In this document: piece after piece, positions 27,770-36,529 of the stretch
Position numbering within the stretch: the stretch's first letter is position 1
Layout: each line of letters opens with the position of its first letter
Assembly: GCF_028471945.1 (NCBI RefSeq)
Contig: NZ_CP110128.1
Location: 46,001 to 110,000, forward strand
Source: Pseudomonas sp. WJP1
Lineage (GTDB): Bacteria; Pseudomonadota; Gammaproteobacteria; Pseudomonadales; Pseudomonadaceae
Direction of reading: 5' to 3'
DNA length: 64,000 nucleotides
Program-made: the position numbers and the translations under genes
The notes under the pieces: generated by a model
What the model saw: the letters and a program-made list of their open reading frames with translations, nothing else
What the model was told of the DNA's origin: nothing
The model's database searches: none

Positions 27770-28363
27770 TTATCCGATGTTCGACAGTTTCAACAGATGC
27801 CGCAGGTCATTGAGCAGATCCTTGCCTTTGACTGACGGGTCGTAGCGCAACACCAGATTGCCGTGGGGGTCGATGATCCACAGGTGTGGAGAGTCATTGC
27901 TCTGAGCGCCTTTGGTGTAGGTCGGCAAGTCCAGTGGATAGCGCTGCAACTGCGGGTACTCGCGTTGAAGTTTAGTCTCGTAATCACTGCTCAGCGGCTG
28001 CGTGACCGCCAGTGCGTGACTGGCGCGACCGGCATCGCGACCCAGGCCGATCTGGATTTGTCGCGCCAGATAAACCAGTTGCTGGCAGTCCACCGAACAC
28101 TCTTTCGGTGCCGTCACCAGCAACTGCCAGCGGTCTTCCTGTGCCTGTACGCCAAGTTCGGCGCGGCTTTGTCCGTTGCCAATCAGTTCGCCGTGATAAC
28201 TGCGACCTTCCGGCACCCAGAAATTCAGTTTGTACATGCCGGTGGCCAGGATCATCGGACCGACCACCCCCAGCACAATCAGCAGTAACTGCAACCGTCC
28301 CTTGCGTCGGTTCACCGGCGCTTTTGCCTCAGACATGCTGGGTGGATTCATGGCCGCTCCCAT
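27770..28363 (-). CDS. Membrane-anchored protein of the oxidase assembly cluster
   Basis: A 197-residue protein with one membrane helix near residues 25-45 (LQLLLIVLGVVGPMILATGM) and a periplasmic domain (WQLLVTAPKECSVDCQQLVYLARQI). The end HLWIIDPHGNLVLRYDP recalls a thioredoxin/SCO-like fold without a full CxxxC copper site, although CSVDC is present. ATG 28363 is supported by AAGGAG seven bases upstream; it overlaps the SURF1 gene by 35 bases. It is conserved in Pseudomonas oxidase clusters, so a role in oxidase assembly is likely but unproven. Confidence 0.78.
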   Translation of the reverse strand: MGAAMNPPSMSEAKAPVNRRKGRLQLLLIVLGVVGPMILATGMYKLNFWVPEGRSYHGELIGNGQSRAELGVQAQEDRWQLLVTAPKECSVDCQQLVYLARQIQIGLGRDAGRASHALAVTQPLSSDYETKLQREYPQLQRYPLDLPTYTKGAQSNDSPHLWIIDPHGNLVLRYDPSVKGKDLLNDLRHLLKLSNIG

Positions 28364-29069
28364 GGTGTTTCTCCTTTGCGTTGTGCCAGCCGAGGTAGAG
28401 ATAAAGACCGAACAGGGCGATCGACATGGCGAACCACTGCACGGCATAAGCGATATGTTTTTCCGGGCCCGTGGCAACCACTGGCCAATCAGCCTGGTAA
28501 GTCGCAGGTCCGGCTTCTGCGCGTAATTCGTAGGCAAAGCCTTCACGGCCCAGGGCTGTCCAGAGTGCGTTGGGGTCAATGGCCGTCAGCAATTTTGGCC
28601 AGGTGCTGGTGCTTGGGTCGGCGTGAAGCTGGAAGGTCGCACCGGGCGAAACGTAGACCCATGCATCGAGACTCAAGGCATCGGTCGGTGTGGTGAATTG
28701 CGGTGGCGTCCGGCGGTCGGGCCATGGCAGCCAGCCGCGGTTGACCAGCAGCCACAGCCCGGTGGCCTGATCCTGAAACGGTTGCAGCAATTCGACCCCG
28801 ACCTTGCCGCCGCGCTGGCGGTTATCCAGCAACAGGCTGTGCGCGGCGTCGAACTGGCCGTGCAGGTGAATCCGTCTGAAGGCCGGGTCTGCGGTGTGTT
28901 GCAGCTCGGTGCTGGCCATCGGTTCTGCGGCCCGGCGTTCGGTGTAGCTTTGCAGCAGCGCGCTTTTCTCCGCGCCCCGGCTTAATTGCCAGAACCCGAG
29001 CGACACCAGCAGGGGCAGCAACAGCGCTACCACCAATGTCGGAATGATGCCCGGCCGAAAGCGCTTCAT
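28329..29069 (-). CDS. SURF1-family oxidase assembly protein
   Basis: A 246-residue SURF1-like protein with two membrane helices at the ends (VALLLPLLVSLGFWQL and YAVQWFAMSIALFGLYLYLGW) and a periplasmic domain between. Family signatures include GFWQLSRGAEK, FRRIHLHGQFD, LLDNRQRGGKVGVELL and LLVNRGWLPWPDRR. SURF1 proteins help place heme A in oxidase subunit I. A His-rich tail overlaps the start of the downstream gene. A small gene on the opposite strand separates it from ctaE. Confidence 0.9.
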   Translation of the reverse strand: MKRFRPGIIPTLVVALLLPLLVSLGFWQLSRGAEKSALLQSYTERRAAEPMASTELQHTADPAFRRIHLHGQFDAAHSLLLDNRQRGGKVGVELLQPFQDQATGLWLLVNRGWLPWPDRRTPPQFTTPTDALSLDAWVYVSPGATFQLHADPSTSTWPKLLTAIDPNALWTALGREGFAYELRAEAGPATYQADWPVVATGPEKHIAYAVQWFAMSIALFGLYLYLGWHNAKEKHHGSGHESTQHV

Positions 29070-29140
29070 GGCGTCGCCAGAAAGTCGGTCATCGCGATAG
29101 CTATACTCAGATGCATCGCTTGTCCCCCCGGAGTCTCACC

Positions 29141-29344
29141 ATGCTCAAAGCAGCCATCGTCCTGATGCTGATTGCCACGGTTGTCAGCCTGTTCAGCGGC
29201 CTGTTTTTTCTGGTCAAGGACGACAGCAGCTCGAACCGCCTCGTCATTGCCTTGAGTGTTCGTGTGGCACTGGCCGCTATCACCGTCGGCTTGATCGCCT
29301 GGGGTTTTTTCAGCGGCCAGCTTGTCTCTCACGCGCCTTGGTAA
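29141..29344 (+). CDS. Twin-transmembrane small protein (DUF2909)
   Basis: A 67-residue protein made of two membrane helices (AAIVLMLIATVVSLFSGLFF and VALAAITVGLIAWGFF) joined by a short charged loop (LVKDDSSSNRL). This is the DUF2909 / twin-transmembrane layout regularly found beside aa3 oxidase subunit III genes. ATG 29141 has GGAG seven bases upstream and is preferred to ATG 29111. It is the only right-facing gene in the 25-34 kb oxidase cluster. A REP palindrome starts 3 bases after its stop. Confidence 0.78.
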   Translation: MLKAAIVLMLIATVVSLFSGLFFLVKDDSSSNRLVIALSVRVALAAITVGLIAWGFFSGQLVSHAPW

Positions 29345-29346
29345 CG

Positions 29347-29372
29347 GTAGGAGCGAGCATGCTCGCTCCTAC
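29347..29372. repeat. Short REP palindrome containing the ctaE stop codon
   Basis: GTAGGAGCGAG-CATG-CTCGCTCCTAC is a perfect 26-base palindrome between the convergent DUF2909 and ctaE genes. The ctaE stop codon (TAG on the minus strand, 29371-29369) lies inside its arm. Confidence 0.85.
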
Positions 29373-30256
29373 AGCACATAGACAAAAACGAACAGCCCGA
29401 TCCACACCACATCCACGAAGTGCCAGTACCAACTCGCCGCCTCGAAACCGAACTGATGTTCGCTGTCGAAGTGCCCGCGCATGACCCGCATCAGCATCAC
29501 GAACAGGATGATGGTGCCGATGGTCACGTGGGCGCCGTGGAACCCGGTAAGCATGAAGAACGTGGCACCGTAGATGCCCGAACCCAGGGTCAGGCCCAGT
29601 TCGTTATAGGCATGCATGTACTCTTCGGCCTGAAAGCCGAGGAACGCAACGCCCAGCAGCACCGTGAGCGCCAGCCAGATTTTTAGCGCGCCGCGATGGC
29701 CCTTTTTCAAGGCATGGTGGGCGATGGTCACGGTGACGCTGGAGCTCACCAGTATCACGGTATTGAGCAGCGGCAATCCCCAGGGGCTGATGACCTCCTT
29801 CGGTGGTGGGAACAGCTTGGAATCGGGGTTGTTCAGCAGTGGCCAGGTCCACTCGAAGGCTGGCCACAGCATGTGGGCGAGGCCTTTGGTGCCTTCACCG
29901 CCGAGTGCCGGGCCGGAGACGTGGCGCACATAAAACAGTGCGCCGAAAAAGGCGATGAAGAACATCACCTCCGAGAAAATGAACCAGCTCATGCCCCAGC
30001 GGAACGAGCGATCCATCTGCGCGCTGTACAGGCCGCCGCGACTTTCCTTGATCACCGTACCGAACCAGCCAAAGAGCATGTAGGCCAGCAACAGGCCGCC
30101 GACGAAAAAGATCAACGGGCCGTGGGATTCCGGCCGCGCCGCTTTCAGATCGTTGAACCAGGTGGCCAGGCCGAACACCGTGACGAACATCCCGACCGTA
30201 GCGATGATCGGCCATTTGCTCTGGGCCGGAACGTAATAATGTTCATGAGTTGCCAT
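29369..30256 (-). CDS. ctaE: Cytochrome c oxidase subunit III
   Basis: A 295-residue membrane protein with seven predicted helices. Family motifs include WWFNDL-like TWFNDLKAARPESH, RWGMSWFIFSEVMFFIAFF, SPWGLPLLNTVILVSSSVT and FHGAHVTIGTIILFVMLMRV, and the C-terminus is FGFEAASWYWHFVDVVWIGLF. It stabilises subunit I in the aa3 complex. It follows ctaG by 25 bases. Its last codon runs into a REP element, which supplies the stop. Confidence 0.95.
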   Translation of the reverse strand: MATHEHYYVPAQSKWPIIATVGMFVTVFGLATWFNDLKAARPESHGPLIFFVGGLLLAYMLFGWFGTVIKESRGGLYSAQMDRSFRWGMSWFIFSEVMFFIAFFGALFYVRHVSGPALGGEGTKGLAHMLWPAFEWTWPLLNNPDSKLFPPPKEVISPWGLPLLNTVILVSSSVTVTIAHHALKKGHRGALKIWLALTVLLGVAFLGFQAEEYMHAYNELGLTLGSGIYGATFFMLTGFHGAHVTIGTIILFVMLMRVMRGHFDSEHQFGFEAASWYWHFVDVVWIGLFVFVYVL

Positions 30257-30281
30257 TTATTGTTCTCCTTATCGGGCACGC

Positions 30282-30833
30282 TCAACCGCCAGTATTTACT
30301 GCGACCGGTGGATGTCGGGCGGTGATATCGAACAGCGTGTAGGACAGCGTCAGGTGCTTCACATCCTTGGGCATGTCGCGGTCAACGATGAAACGTACCG
30401 GCATCTCGATCCGTTGACCGGGCTGCAGCACTTGTTGGGTAAAGCAGAAGCATTCGGTCTTGTGGAAGTACGCCGCCGCGGCGCTGGGCGCGATGCTTGG
30501 CACCGCCTGGGCGCTCATCGGGCGATCGGTAGGGTTGTGCGCGATGAAGATCATCTCGTTCACCGCCCCGGGGTTGGCCGTCAATTCGTCGTGCTTGGGA
30601 TAGAAGTCCCAGGACATGTCGGCGGAATTGGTCGACAGGAACTGCACGCGAACCTGCCGCGAGGTATCGACCGTTTGTTCGCCCTCGTACTGCCCGGCAG
30701 TCTTGCCATTGATACCGAATGCCTTGCACATCACGTCGTAGATCGGCACCAGGGCAAAGCCGAAGATAAACATCGCTACCACCACCAGTAACAGGCGGGT
30801 GACCAGTTTCTTCATCGAAATCGAGTCAGCCAT
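30282..30833 (-). CDS. ctaG: Cox11/CtaG copper chaperone for CuB assembly
   Basis: A 183-residue membrane-anchored protein that supplies copper to the CuB site of oxidase subunit I. It has one N-terminal helix (LVTRLLLVVVAMFIFGFALV) and then the Cox11 signatures PIYDVMCKAFGINGK, the copper-binding CFCFTQQ and MPVRFIVDRDMP. ATG 30833 (MADSISMKKL) gives the family's usual length. A REP doublet separates it from ctaD upstream, so its expression relative to ctaD may be dampened. Confidence 0.92.
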   Translation of the reverse strand: MADSISMKKLVTRLLLVVVAMFIFGFALVPIYDVMCKAFGINGKTAGQYEGEQTVDTSRQVRVQFLSTNSADMSWDFYPKHDELTANPGAVNEMIFIAHNPTDRPMSAQAVPSIAPSAAAAYFHKTECFCFTQQVLQPGQRIEMPVRFIVDRDMPKDVKHLTLSYTLFDITARHPPVAVNTGG

Positions 30834-30858
30834 GATTCGAACCCTCAACACCAAACCC

Positions 30859-30946
30859 TGTGGGAGCGGGCTTGCCCGCGAAGCAGGCGCCGCGGTCTGA
30901 CAGGAGCACCGCGTTATCGTTCTTCGCGAGCAAGCCCGCTCCCACA
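30859..30946. repeat. REP inverted pair between ctaD and ctaG
   Basis: TGTGGGAGCGGGCTTGCCCG...CGAAG and its inverted partner CTTCGCGAGCAAGCCCGCTC...CCACA flank a ~35-base core. It lies inside the oxidase gene series, downstream of ctaD, where it could stabilise the upstream mRNA or cause partial termination. Confidence 0.85.
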
Positions 30947-30959
30947 AAGGGTCGAATGT

Positions 30960-32558
30960 TCATTTCACTTCCGGCGGCGTGGTGAAGGTGTGATACGGCG
31001 CCGGTGACGGAATGCTCCATTCCAGGCCTTCAGCCCCATCCCACGGTTTGGCCGGTGCTGGCGGGCCGCCGCGAATGGTCTTGATAACGATGAACAGGAA
31101 GAAGATCTGCGTTGCACCGAACATGAACGCACCGATCGAGGACACCATGTTGAAGTCGGCAAATTGCAGGTTGTAGTCCGGAATCCGCCGCGGCATGCCA
31201 GCAAGGCCGACGAAGTGCATCGGGAAGAAGGCCATGTTCATGCCGATGAACGACAGCCAGAAGTGCAGCTTGCCGAGGGTTTCGTCGTACATGTGGCCGG
31301 TCCACTTCGGCATCCAGTAATAAGCCGAGGCGAAGATCCCGAAGATCGCCCCCGGTACCAGCACGTAGTGGAAGTGTGCGACCACGAAGTAGGTGTCCTG
31401 GTACTGGAAGTCCGCCGGGGCGATGGCCAGCATCAGCCCGGAGAAGCCGCCGATGGAGAACAGGATCACGAACGCCACCGCGAACAGCATCGGCGTCTCG
31501 AAGGTCAGCGAACCCTGCCACATGGTACTGGCCCAGTTGAACACCTTGACCCCGGTGGGCACCGCGATCAGCAACGTGGCGTACATGAAGAACAGCTCGC
31601 CCACCAGCGGAATGCCGACCACGAACATGTGGTGCGCCCAGACGATGAACGACAGGAAGGCAATAGATGCCGTGGCGTAGACCATCGAGGTGTAGCCGAA
31701 CAGGGGTTTGCGCGAGAAGGCCGGAATGATCGAGCTGACGGCACCGAAGGCCGGCAGGATCATGATGTACACCTCGGGGTGGCCGAAGAACCAGAACACA
31801 TGCTGGAACAGCACCGGGTCACCGCCACCGGCGGCACTGAAGAAGCTGGTGCCGAAGTGGATGTCCATCAGCATCATCGTCACGCAACCGGCCAGTACCG
31901 GCATCACCGCGATCAGCAGGAACGCGGTGATCAGCCAGGTCCAGACGAACAGCGGCATTTTCATCAGCGTCATGCCGGGGGCGCGCAGGTTGAGAATGGT
32001 GGCGATCACGTTGATCGCACCCATGATCGAACTGATCCCCATCAAGTGGATGGCGAAGATGAAGAACGTCACGCTTTCCGGTGCATAGGTCGTCGACAGC
32101 GGCGCGTAGAACGTCCAGCCGAAGTTGGGGCCACCGCCGGGGGTGAACAGGGTCGAAACCAGCAGGATGAACGCCGCTGGCAACAGCCAGAAGCTGAAGT
32201 TGTTCATCCGCGGCAGCGCCATGTCGGGTGCGCCGATCATCAGCGGGACCATCCAGTTGGCGAGGCCGACAAAGGCCGGCATCACCGCACCGAAGACCAT
32301 CACCAGGCCGTGCATGGTGGTCATCTGGTTGAAGAATTCCGGCTGGACGATCTGCAGCCCTGGCTGGAACAGTTCGGCGCGAATCACCATCGCGAACGAG
32401 CCGCCGAGCAGGAACATGGAAAACGCAAACCACAGGTACAGCGTACCGATATCCTTGTGGTTGGTAGTCAGCACCCAGCGCATCAGGCCTTTGGCGGGGC
32501 CGTGGGCGTGCTCGTGGGCGGTGCCGGTCTGAACATGGTCATCGACTACAACAGTCAT
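30960..32558 (-). CDS. ctaD: Cytochrome c oxidase subunit I (aa3 type)
   Basis: The catalytic heme a/heme a3-CuB subunit, 532 residues with twelve membrane helices. Key segments: TTMHGLVMVFGAVMPAFVGL (heme a His), HVFWFFGHPEVYIMILPAFG (CuB His and the cross-linked Tyr; K-channel), SFIVWAHHMFVVG (the two further CuB His), and VVAHFHYVLVPGAIFGIFA (heme a3 and heme a His pair). The N-terminal THEHAHG-like His-rich stretch is normal in Pseudomonas. It is preceded by ctaC (82-base gap) and followed by a REP element. Confidence 0.96.
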   Translation of the reverse strand: MTVVVDDHVQTGTAHEHAHGPAKGLMRWVLTTNHKDIGTLYLWFAFSMFLLGGSFAMVIRAELFQPGLQIVQPEFFNQMTTMHGLVMVFGAVMPAFVGLANWMVPLMIGAPDMALPRMNNFSFWLLPAAFILLVSTLFTPGGGPNFGWTFYAPLSTTYAPESVTFFIFAIHLMGISSIMGAINVIATILNLRAPGMTLMKMPLFVWTWLITAFLLIAVMPVLAGCVTMMLMDIHFGTSFFSAAGGGDPVLFQHVFWFFGHPEVYIMILPAFGAVSSIIPAFSRKPLFGYTSMVYATASIAFLSFIVWAHHMFVVGIPLVGELFFMYATLLIAVPTGVKVFNWASTMWQGSLTFETPMLFAVAFVILFSIGGFSGLMLAIAPADFQYQDTYFVVAHFHYVLVPGAIFGIFASAYYWMPKWTGHMYDETLGKLHFWLSFIGMNMAFFPMHFVGLAGMPRRIPDYNLQFADFNMVSSIGAFMFGATQIFFLFIVIKTIRGGPPAPAKPWDGAEGLEWSIPSPAPYHTFTTPPEVK

Positions 32559-32640
32559 GTCCTGTCTCCTGCAAGCAGATGGGCTGGGCAGGTCGGGGCG
32601 TGATGCACCGACGGGTTCCTTGGGTGCGCAATAGACCGGG

Positions 32641-33768
32641 TCATTTGCTTTCCGCCTGTTTCAGCTCCAGCACTTCCTTGGGAGTGACCATGTCGCCCTT
32701 GTTGTTGCCCCAGGCGTTACGCTCGTAGGTCACGACCGCTGCGATATCGACTTCCGACAGTTGCTTGCCGAACGCCGCCATGGCGGTGCCAGGCTTGCCA
32801 TGGAAGACAATGCTCAGGTGATCCTTGATCGGTCCGGTGGCGATTTTCGAGCCCTTGAGTGCCGGGAACATGGGCGGCAAACCCTGGCCTTCGGCCTGGT
32901 GACAGGCCACGCAGGTGGTGTGATAGACCTTGTCGCCGCGCTCCTTGAGCTCGTCGAGGGTCCATTCCTTGCTGGTCAGCTCCTTGAGTTGCGCCGCTTC
33001 GGCCTTGCGTTCAGCCAACCATTTTTCGTAATCGGGCTTGTCCTTGACCTCGACCACGATCGGCATGAACCCGTGATCCTTGCCGCACAGCTCGGCGCAT
33101 TGGCCGCGGTAGACGCCGGGTTTTTCGACACGGGTCCAGGCTTCGTTGACGAACCCCGGGATCGCATCGCGCTTGACCGCGAAGGCCGGTACCCACCAGG
33201 AGTGGATTACGTCGGCGGAGGTCACCAGGAATCGCACCTTGGCGCCGATCGGAAGCACCAGGGGCTTGTCGACCTCGAGCAGGTAGTGCTCGCTCTTGGC
33301 TTCCTTGTTGTGGATCTGATCGGCGGGAGTGGCCAGGTTGCTGAAGAACTCAACGTCCTGGCCCAGGTACTTGTAGTGCCATTTCCACTGATAGCCGGTG
33401 ACCTGGATATCGATATCCGGCTCACTGGCGTCGTACATCTTGATCAGGGTGGCAGTTGCCGGAACCGCCATGGCCACCAGGATGATGAAGGGCACGATGG
33501 TCCAGAGGATTTCGACGGTGGTGCTTTCATGAAATTTTGCCGCCACCTGCCCGGTAGAGCGGCGGTGCAGGATCATCGACCAGAACATGGCACCAAAGAC
33601 GATGATGCCGATCACTACACAGATCCAGAAAATGGTCATGTGCAGGTCAAACACAGCGTGACTGATTTCAGTCGCTCCAGGCGCCATATTCACAGTCCAG
33701 GCCGCTTGCGCCTGACTGAAAATCGACCACAACAGGAGGCCCATCCAGACATGTGGATGTCGCATCAT
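32641..33768 (-). CDS. ctaC: Cytochrome c oxidase subunit II with fused cytochrome c
   Basis: The CuA subunit of a caa3-type enzyme, 375 residues. It has a signal peptide (to about residue 22, FSQAQA), two membrane helices (about 44-66 and 87-108), then a cupredoxin domain with the CuA ligands His189, Cys224, Glu226, Cys228, His232 and Met235 (GQCAELCGKDHGFM). A C-terminal cytochrome c domain carries heme site C286-VA-C289-H290. The fused heme domain lets it accept electrons from membrane or soluble c cytochromes. It is the first gene of the left-facing oxidase cluster, and the promoter lies in 33769-34137. Confidence 0.95.
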   Translation of the reverse strand: MMRHPHVWMGLLLWSIFSQAQAAWTVNMAPGATEISHAVFDLHMTIFWICVVIGIIVFGAMFWSMILHRRSTGQVAAKFHESTTVEILWTIVPFIILVAMAVPATATLIKMYDASEPDIDIQVTGYQWKWHYKYLGQDVEFFSNLATPADQIHNKEAKSEHYLLEVDKPLVLPIGAKVRFLVTSADVIHSWWVPAFAVKRDAIPGFVNEAWTRVEKPGVYRGQCAELCGKDHGFMPIVVEVKDKPDYEKWLAERKAEAAQLKELTSKEWTLDELKERGDKVYHTTCVACHQAEGQGLPPMFPALKGSKIATGPIKDHLSIVFHGKPGTAMAAFGKQLSEVDIAAVVTYERNAWGNNKGDMVTPKEVLELKQAESK

Positions 33769-34137
33769 TGCGGGTTCCCCTTATCGTTCTTTTTATCCCG
33801 CCGGCTTTCACCTGCGGCAAGGGAGCGGCTGCATCAGACTACGAACTTGAATCGCCGGGCCTTGCTGCATTGCAGTCGGGCGTCATCAGCTAACTCCATT
33901 CCAACCCGAGTATAGACAGCGACTCTCACCTCGCAATGTGCTGGCGTAAATCATGTGAAACAGCATTAACTTGCATTGCAGGGCACGAATGGAGAAGGAT
34001 GCAGACGAGTGGTGGCGAACCGATATAACGGAGGCGTCTCAAGGATGAAACAATTATGACAAATGCGTCTTAGCATTTTTCGTATGCCAGCTAAGTTATG
34101 TCTTCCCTATTTCATTGCCTTGTTTCCTGGAGTTTTC
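33769..34137. other. Divergent promoter region between ctaC and a right-facing gene
   Basis: 369 bases without a credible gene. It must hold the promoters for ctaC (leftward) and the 34138 gene (rightward). A purine-rich stretch (minus strand GATAAGGGGAACCCGC) just before ctaC serves as its ribosome-binding region. The middle is more AT-rich (33940-34100). I found no hairpin terminator or recognisable operator. Confidence 0.6.
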
Positions 34138-34788
34138 ATGAACACCGCCGCATTGCGCGAGCAGATCCAAAAAGCCCGACAACACGAAGCCGAGACCGGC
34201 CTGCTGACCCGTCAGCTGGAAACCCAACTGCCTCATCTACACCGCGCGATTCAGTTACCGGAGGCTGATGCCAACGGCGTACTGGCGCGTTTTGTCGCCG
34301 CCTATATTGATGAAGTGCCAGACCTGCTGGATGCAGCCAATGAAGTCGCCAGGGAAGCGGGCATCGAGTCACAGATCAAACCGGTGCTGAAAATCGCCGA
34401 ACAGTACTTCCTCCAGCCGCCGGCGATCATGGCCGGGCACGAAGGGCTCGACAGCCTTTTGGACGAGGCCTATCTGGCGCACCGGTTCGTCGAAGAGGTC
34501 AACGACCTGTACATCAAGCATCTTGGCCAGCCACTGATCCCCTTGGACATGACTGTCGCCAACCTGATTGCTCACCAGTTGATCGGTGAGGAATTTGCCA
34601 ACCAACTGGACGAGGCGGTGCATCACGCTGTGGACGAAATGCTCAACGACGACAGCTTTGCGCTGGAGTCGGTCGAAGCCTACCGCGAGAAACTTAGCAG
34701 CCCGGACACTGGCGCCGCTTGGAAGCGCTGGCCCTGCATGTCCCGCCGACTGGGCGTGGGCCTGGATCTGGAACAGCCGGTGGCGTAG
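34138..34788 (+). CDS. Conserved hypothetical protein (PA0104-like)
   Basis: A 216-residue soluble, acidic, mostly helical protein with no signal peptide. Segments such as MNTAALREQIQKARQHEAET, RFVAAYIDEVPDLLDAANEV and DEAYLAHRFVEEVNDLYIKH give no known catalytic motif. ATG 34138 is chosen because GGAG lies five bases upstream; an earlier ATG at 34063 lacks one. It is divergent from ctaC and, as I recall, sits beside coxB in other Pseudomonas. Function not recognised. Confidence 0.72.
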   Translation: MNTAALREQIQKARQHEAETGLLTRQLETQLPHLHRAIQLPEADANGVLARFVAAYIDEVPDLLDAANEVAREAGIESQIKPVLKIAEQYFLQPPAIMAGHEGLDSLLDEAYLAHRFVEEVNDLYIKHLGQPLIPLDMTVANLIAHQLIGEEFANQLDEAVHHAVDEMLNDDSFALESVEAYREKLSSPDTGAAWKRWPCMSRRLGVGLDLEQPVA

Positions 34789-34802
34789 GTCCGCATTACC
34801 CT

Positions 34803-34902
34803 TGTAGGAGCGAGCATGCTCGCGATTGACGACAACGATTACGCGGGTATCCTGACACCCCGCGGTGTTCTTTGGTCCATCGCGAGCAAGCTCGCTCCTA
34901 CA
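34803..34902. repeat. REP inverted pair (TGTAGGAGCGAGC type)
   Basis: TGTAGGAGCGAGCATGCTCG...CG and the inverted arm CGCGAGCAAGCTCGCTCCTA...CA enclose about 55 bases. It lies between the convergent 34138 gene and the SulP transporter. Confidence 0.85.
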
Positions 34903-34912
34903 GGTGTTTTAC

Positions 34913-36439
34913 TCAGCCAGCCGCACCAATACCGATATTGGTCCGCACCCGCCCTTCCAGCCTGCGCTTCAACCCGCGCGATTCGATCAACAACTTCGAA
35001 CCCTTGGCCGCATTGGCCCGTCCCCATTCCTCCAGCAGCTCCAGACACGAATGATCGATGTAGCTCAGGTTATTGAGCGGCACATGCACCGTCGCACCGG
35101 CTGGAATGCTGCCCAGTACCCGGGTTAATGCCGGCACCTTGAGAAAGGTCGCCGCACCTACCAGACGCAGCTCCATTTCCCCGTCCCGGGGCAGGTCGAT
35201 CAGGCTTATTTTCAGCCGTGAAGCCTTCAGCGCCAGTTTTACCAGGGTCAAGCCGAAGCCGATCAGCACGCCTGTCAGCAGGTCGGTGAAGATGATCGCC
35301 AGTGCCGTCGCGGCGTAGGTGAACATCGGCATTCGACCGTATCGACCCAAACCGCGAAAAGCCTTGAGGTCGACCAGTTTGAAACCCGTGTAAACCAACA
35401 CACCGGCCAGGCTCGCCACAGGAATGCTTTGCAGCACGCTTGACAGCAACATCACGAACGCCAGCAGCCACAATCCGTGGAAGATCGTCGAATAGCGCGT
35501 GGTTGCACCCGCCTGGACGTTGGCTGAGCTACGTACGATCACCCCGGTCATCGGCAACGCGCCGAGCAATCCGCACAGCATGTTGCCGACGCCTTGGGCA
35601 GACAGTTCGCGGTCGAAGTCCGAACGTTGACCACTGTGCATGCGGTCGACTGCGGCGGCGGACAGCAGGGTTTCGGCGCTGGCGATGAAGGCTACCGCGA
35701 ATGCCGCGATCAGCAGTGCAGGGTCAGCCAGGTTCAGCAAGTCCGCAGGTTTGAGCCAGTCGATGGCTTCGGCCAGGTTGGCCGGCACTTCCACCCGTTT
35801 GACTTGCAGCGCCAAGGCCAGGCTGACGACGGTGGCAATCCCTACTCCGAGTAGCGCGCCGGGAACGAAGCGCAGGGAATGGGGACGCAGCTTTTCCCAC
35901 AGCCACATGACAGCGATCGTTCCCAGCCCGAGCAAGCCGGCCTGCCAGCCAAAGGAGGGCAAAGCTTGAGCCACGGCGGCTGGGAAAGCTGCCAGGTTAT
36001 CCAGCCCTGAGGGCTTGGGCGTGGCGTCCAGCATCACGTGCAGCTGTGACAGGACGATCAGCACCCCGATCCCGGCGAGCATGCCGTAGACAACGGCGGG
36101 CGCGGTCACGCGAAACCAGCAGCCCAGTTTCAACCGACCGGCCACCAGTTGTAGAAAGCCCGCCAACAGCAGGATCGGCCCGAGCATGACCACACCATGC
36201 TGGCGTACCAGTTCGAACACCAACACCGCCAGGCCTGCCGCCGGGCCGCTGACCTGCAACGGCGAGCCGGCCAGCCAACCGACTACCAGTCCACCGATGA
36301 TCCCGGTGATCAGGCCTTTGGCCGGCGGCAGTCCCGAAGCAATGGCAATGCCCATGCACAGGGGCAGGGCGACCAGAAACACAACCACCGAAGCCAACAG
36401 CTCCCGTGGCAGCACAGCTTTAAGTTGCGCAGCACGCAT
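34913..36439 (-). CDS. SulP-family anion transporter with STAS domain
   Basis: A 508-residue transporter with about 10-14 membrane helices (VVVFLVALPLCMGIAIASGL, LITGIIGGLVVGWLAGSPLQ, AFAVAFIASAETLLSAAAVD). A C-terminal cytoplasmic STAS domain starts near residue 410 (MELRLVGAATFLKVPAL, LNNLSYIDHSCLELLEEWG). ATG 36439 is preferred over ATG 36469 because GGAG lies seven bases upstream. SulP proteins carry sulfate, bicarbonate or dicarboxylates. The beta-carbonic anhydrase gene 90 bases upstream on the same strand favours bicarbonate here; this is inference. Confidence 0.88.
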   Translation of the reverse strand: MRAAQLKAVLPRELLASVVVFLVALPLCMGIAIASGLPPAKGLITGIIGGLVVGWLAGSPLQVSGPAAGLAVLVFELVRQHGVVMLGPILLLAGFLQLVAGRLKLGCWFRVTAPAVVYGMLAGIGVLIVLSQLHVMLDATPKPSGLDNLAAFPAAVAQALPSFGWQAGLLGLGTIAVMWLWEKLRPHSLRFVPGALLGVGIATVVSLALALQVKRVEVPANLAEAIDWLKPADLLNLADPALLIAAFAVAFIASAETLLSAAAVDRMHSGQRSDFDRELSAQGVGNMLCGLLGALPMTGVIVRSSANVQAGATTRYSTIFHGLWLLAFVMLLSSVLQSIPVASLAGVLVYTGFKLVDLKAFRGLGRYGRMPMFTYAATALAIIFTDLLTGVLIGFGLTLVKLALKASRLKISLIDLPRDGEMELRLVGAATFLKVPALTRVLGSIPAGATVHVPLNNLSYIDHSCLELLEEWGRANAAKGSKLLIESRGLKRRLEGRVRTNIGIGAAG

Positions 36440-36529
36440 GATGATTCTCCCGAAGTTTTCTTCAGGCATGGCAAGGCCGGGCCGCTGAAACAGCGGCCGG
36501 CGTCAAACCACACAGATGGTTAGGAGGAT

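Noticed and set aside
29066..29332. Minus-strand 88-codon frame opposite the DUF2909 gene
   Set aside because: It has hydrophilic, repetitive composition. The plus-strand frame has two membrane helices, a good ribosome-binding site and a known family.
31164..32603. 479-codon open frame antisense to ctaD
   Set aside because: Its composition is a Gln/His/Arg/Glu-rich shadow typical of antisense frames over membrane-protein genes; ctaD is certain.
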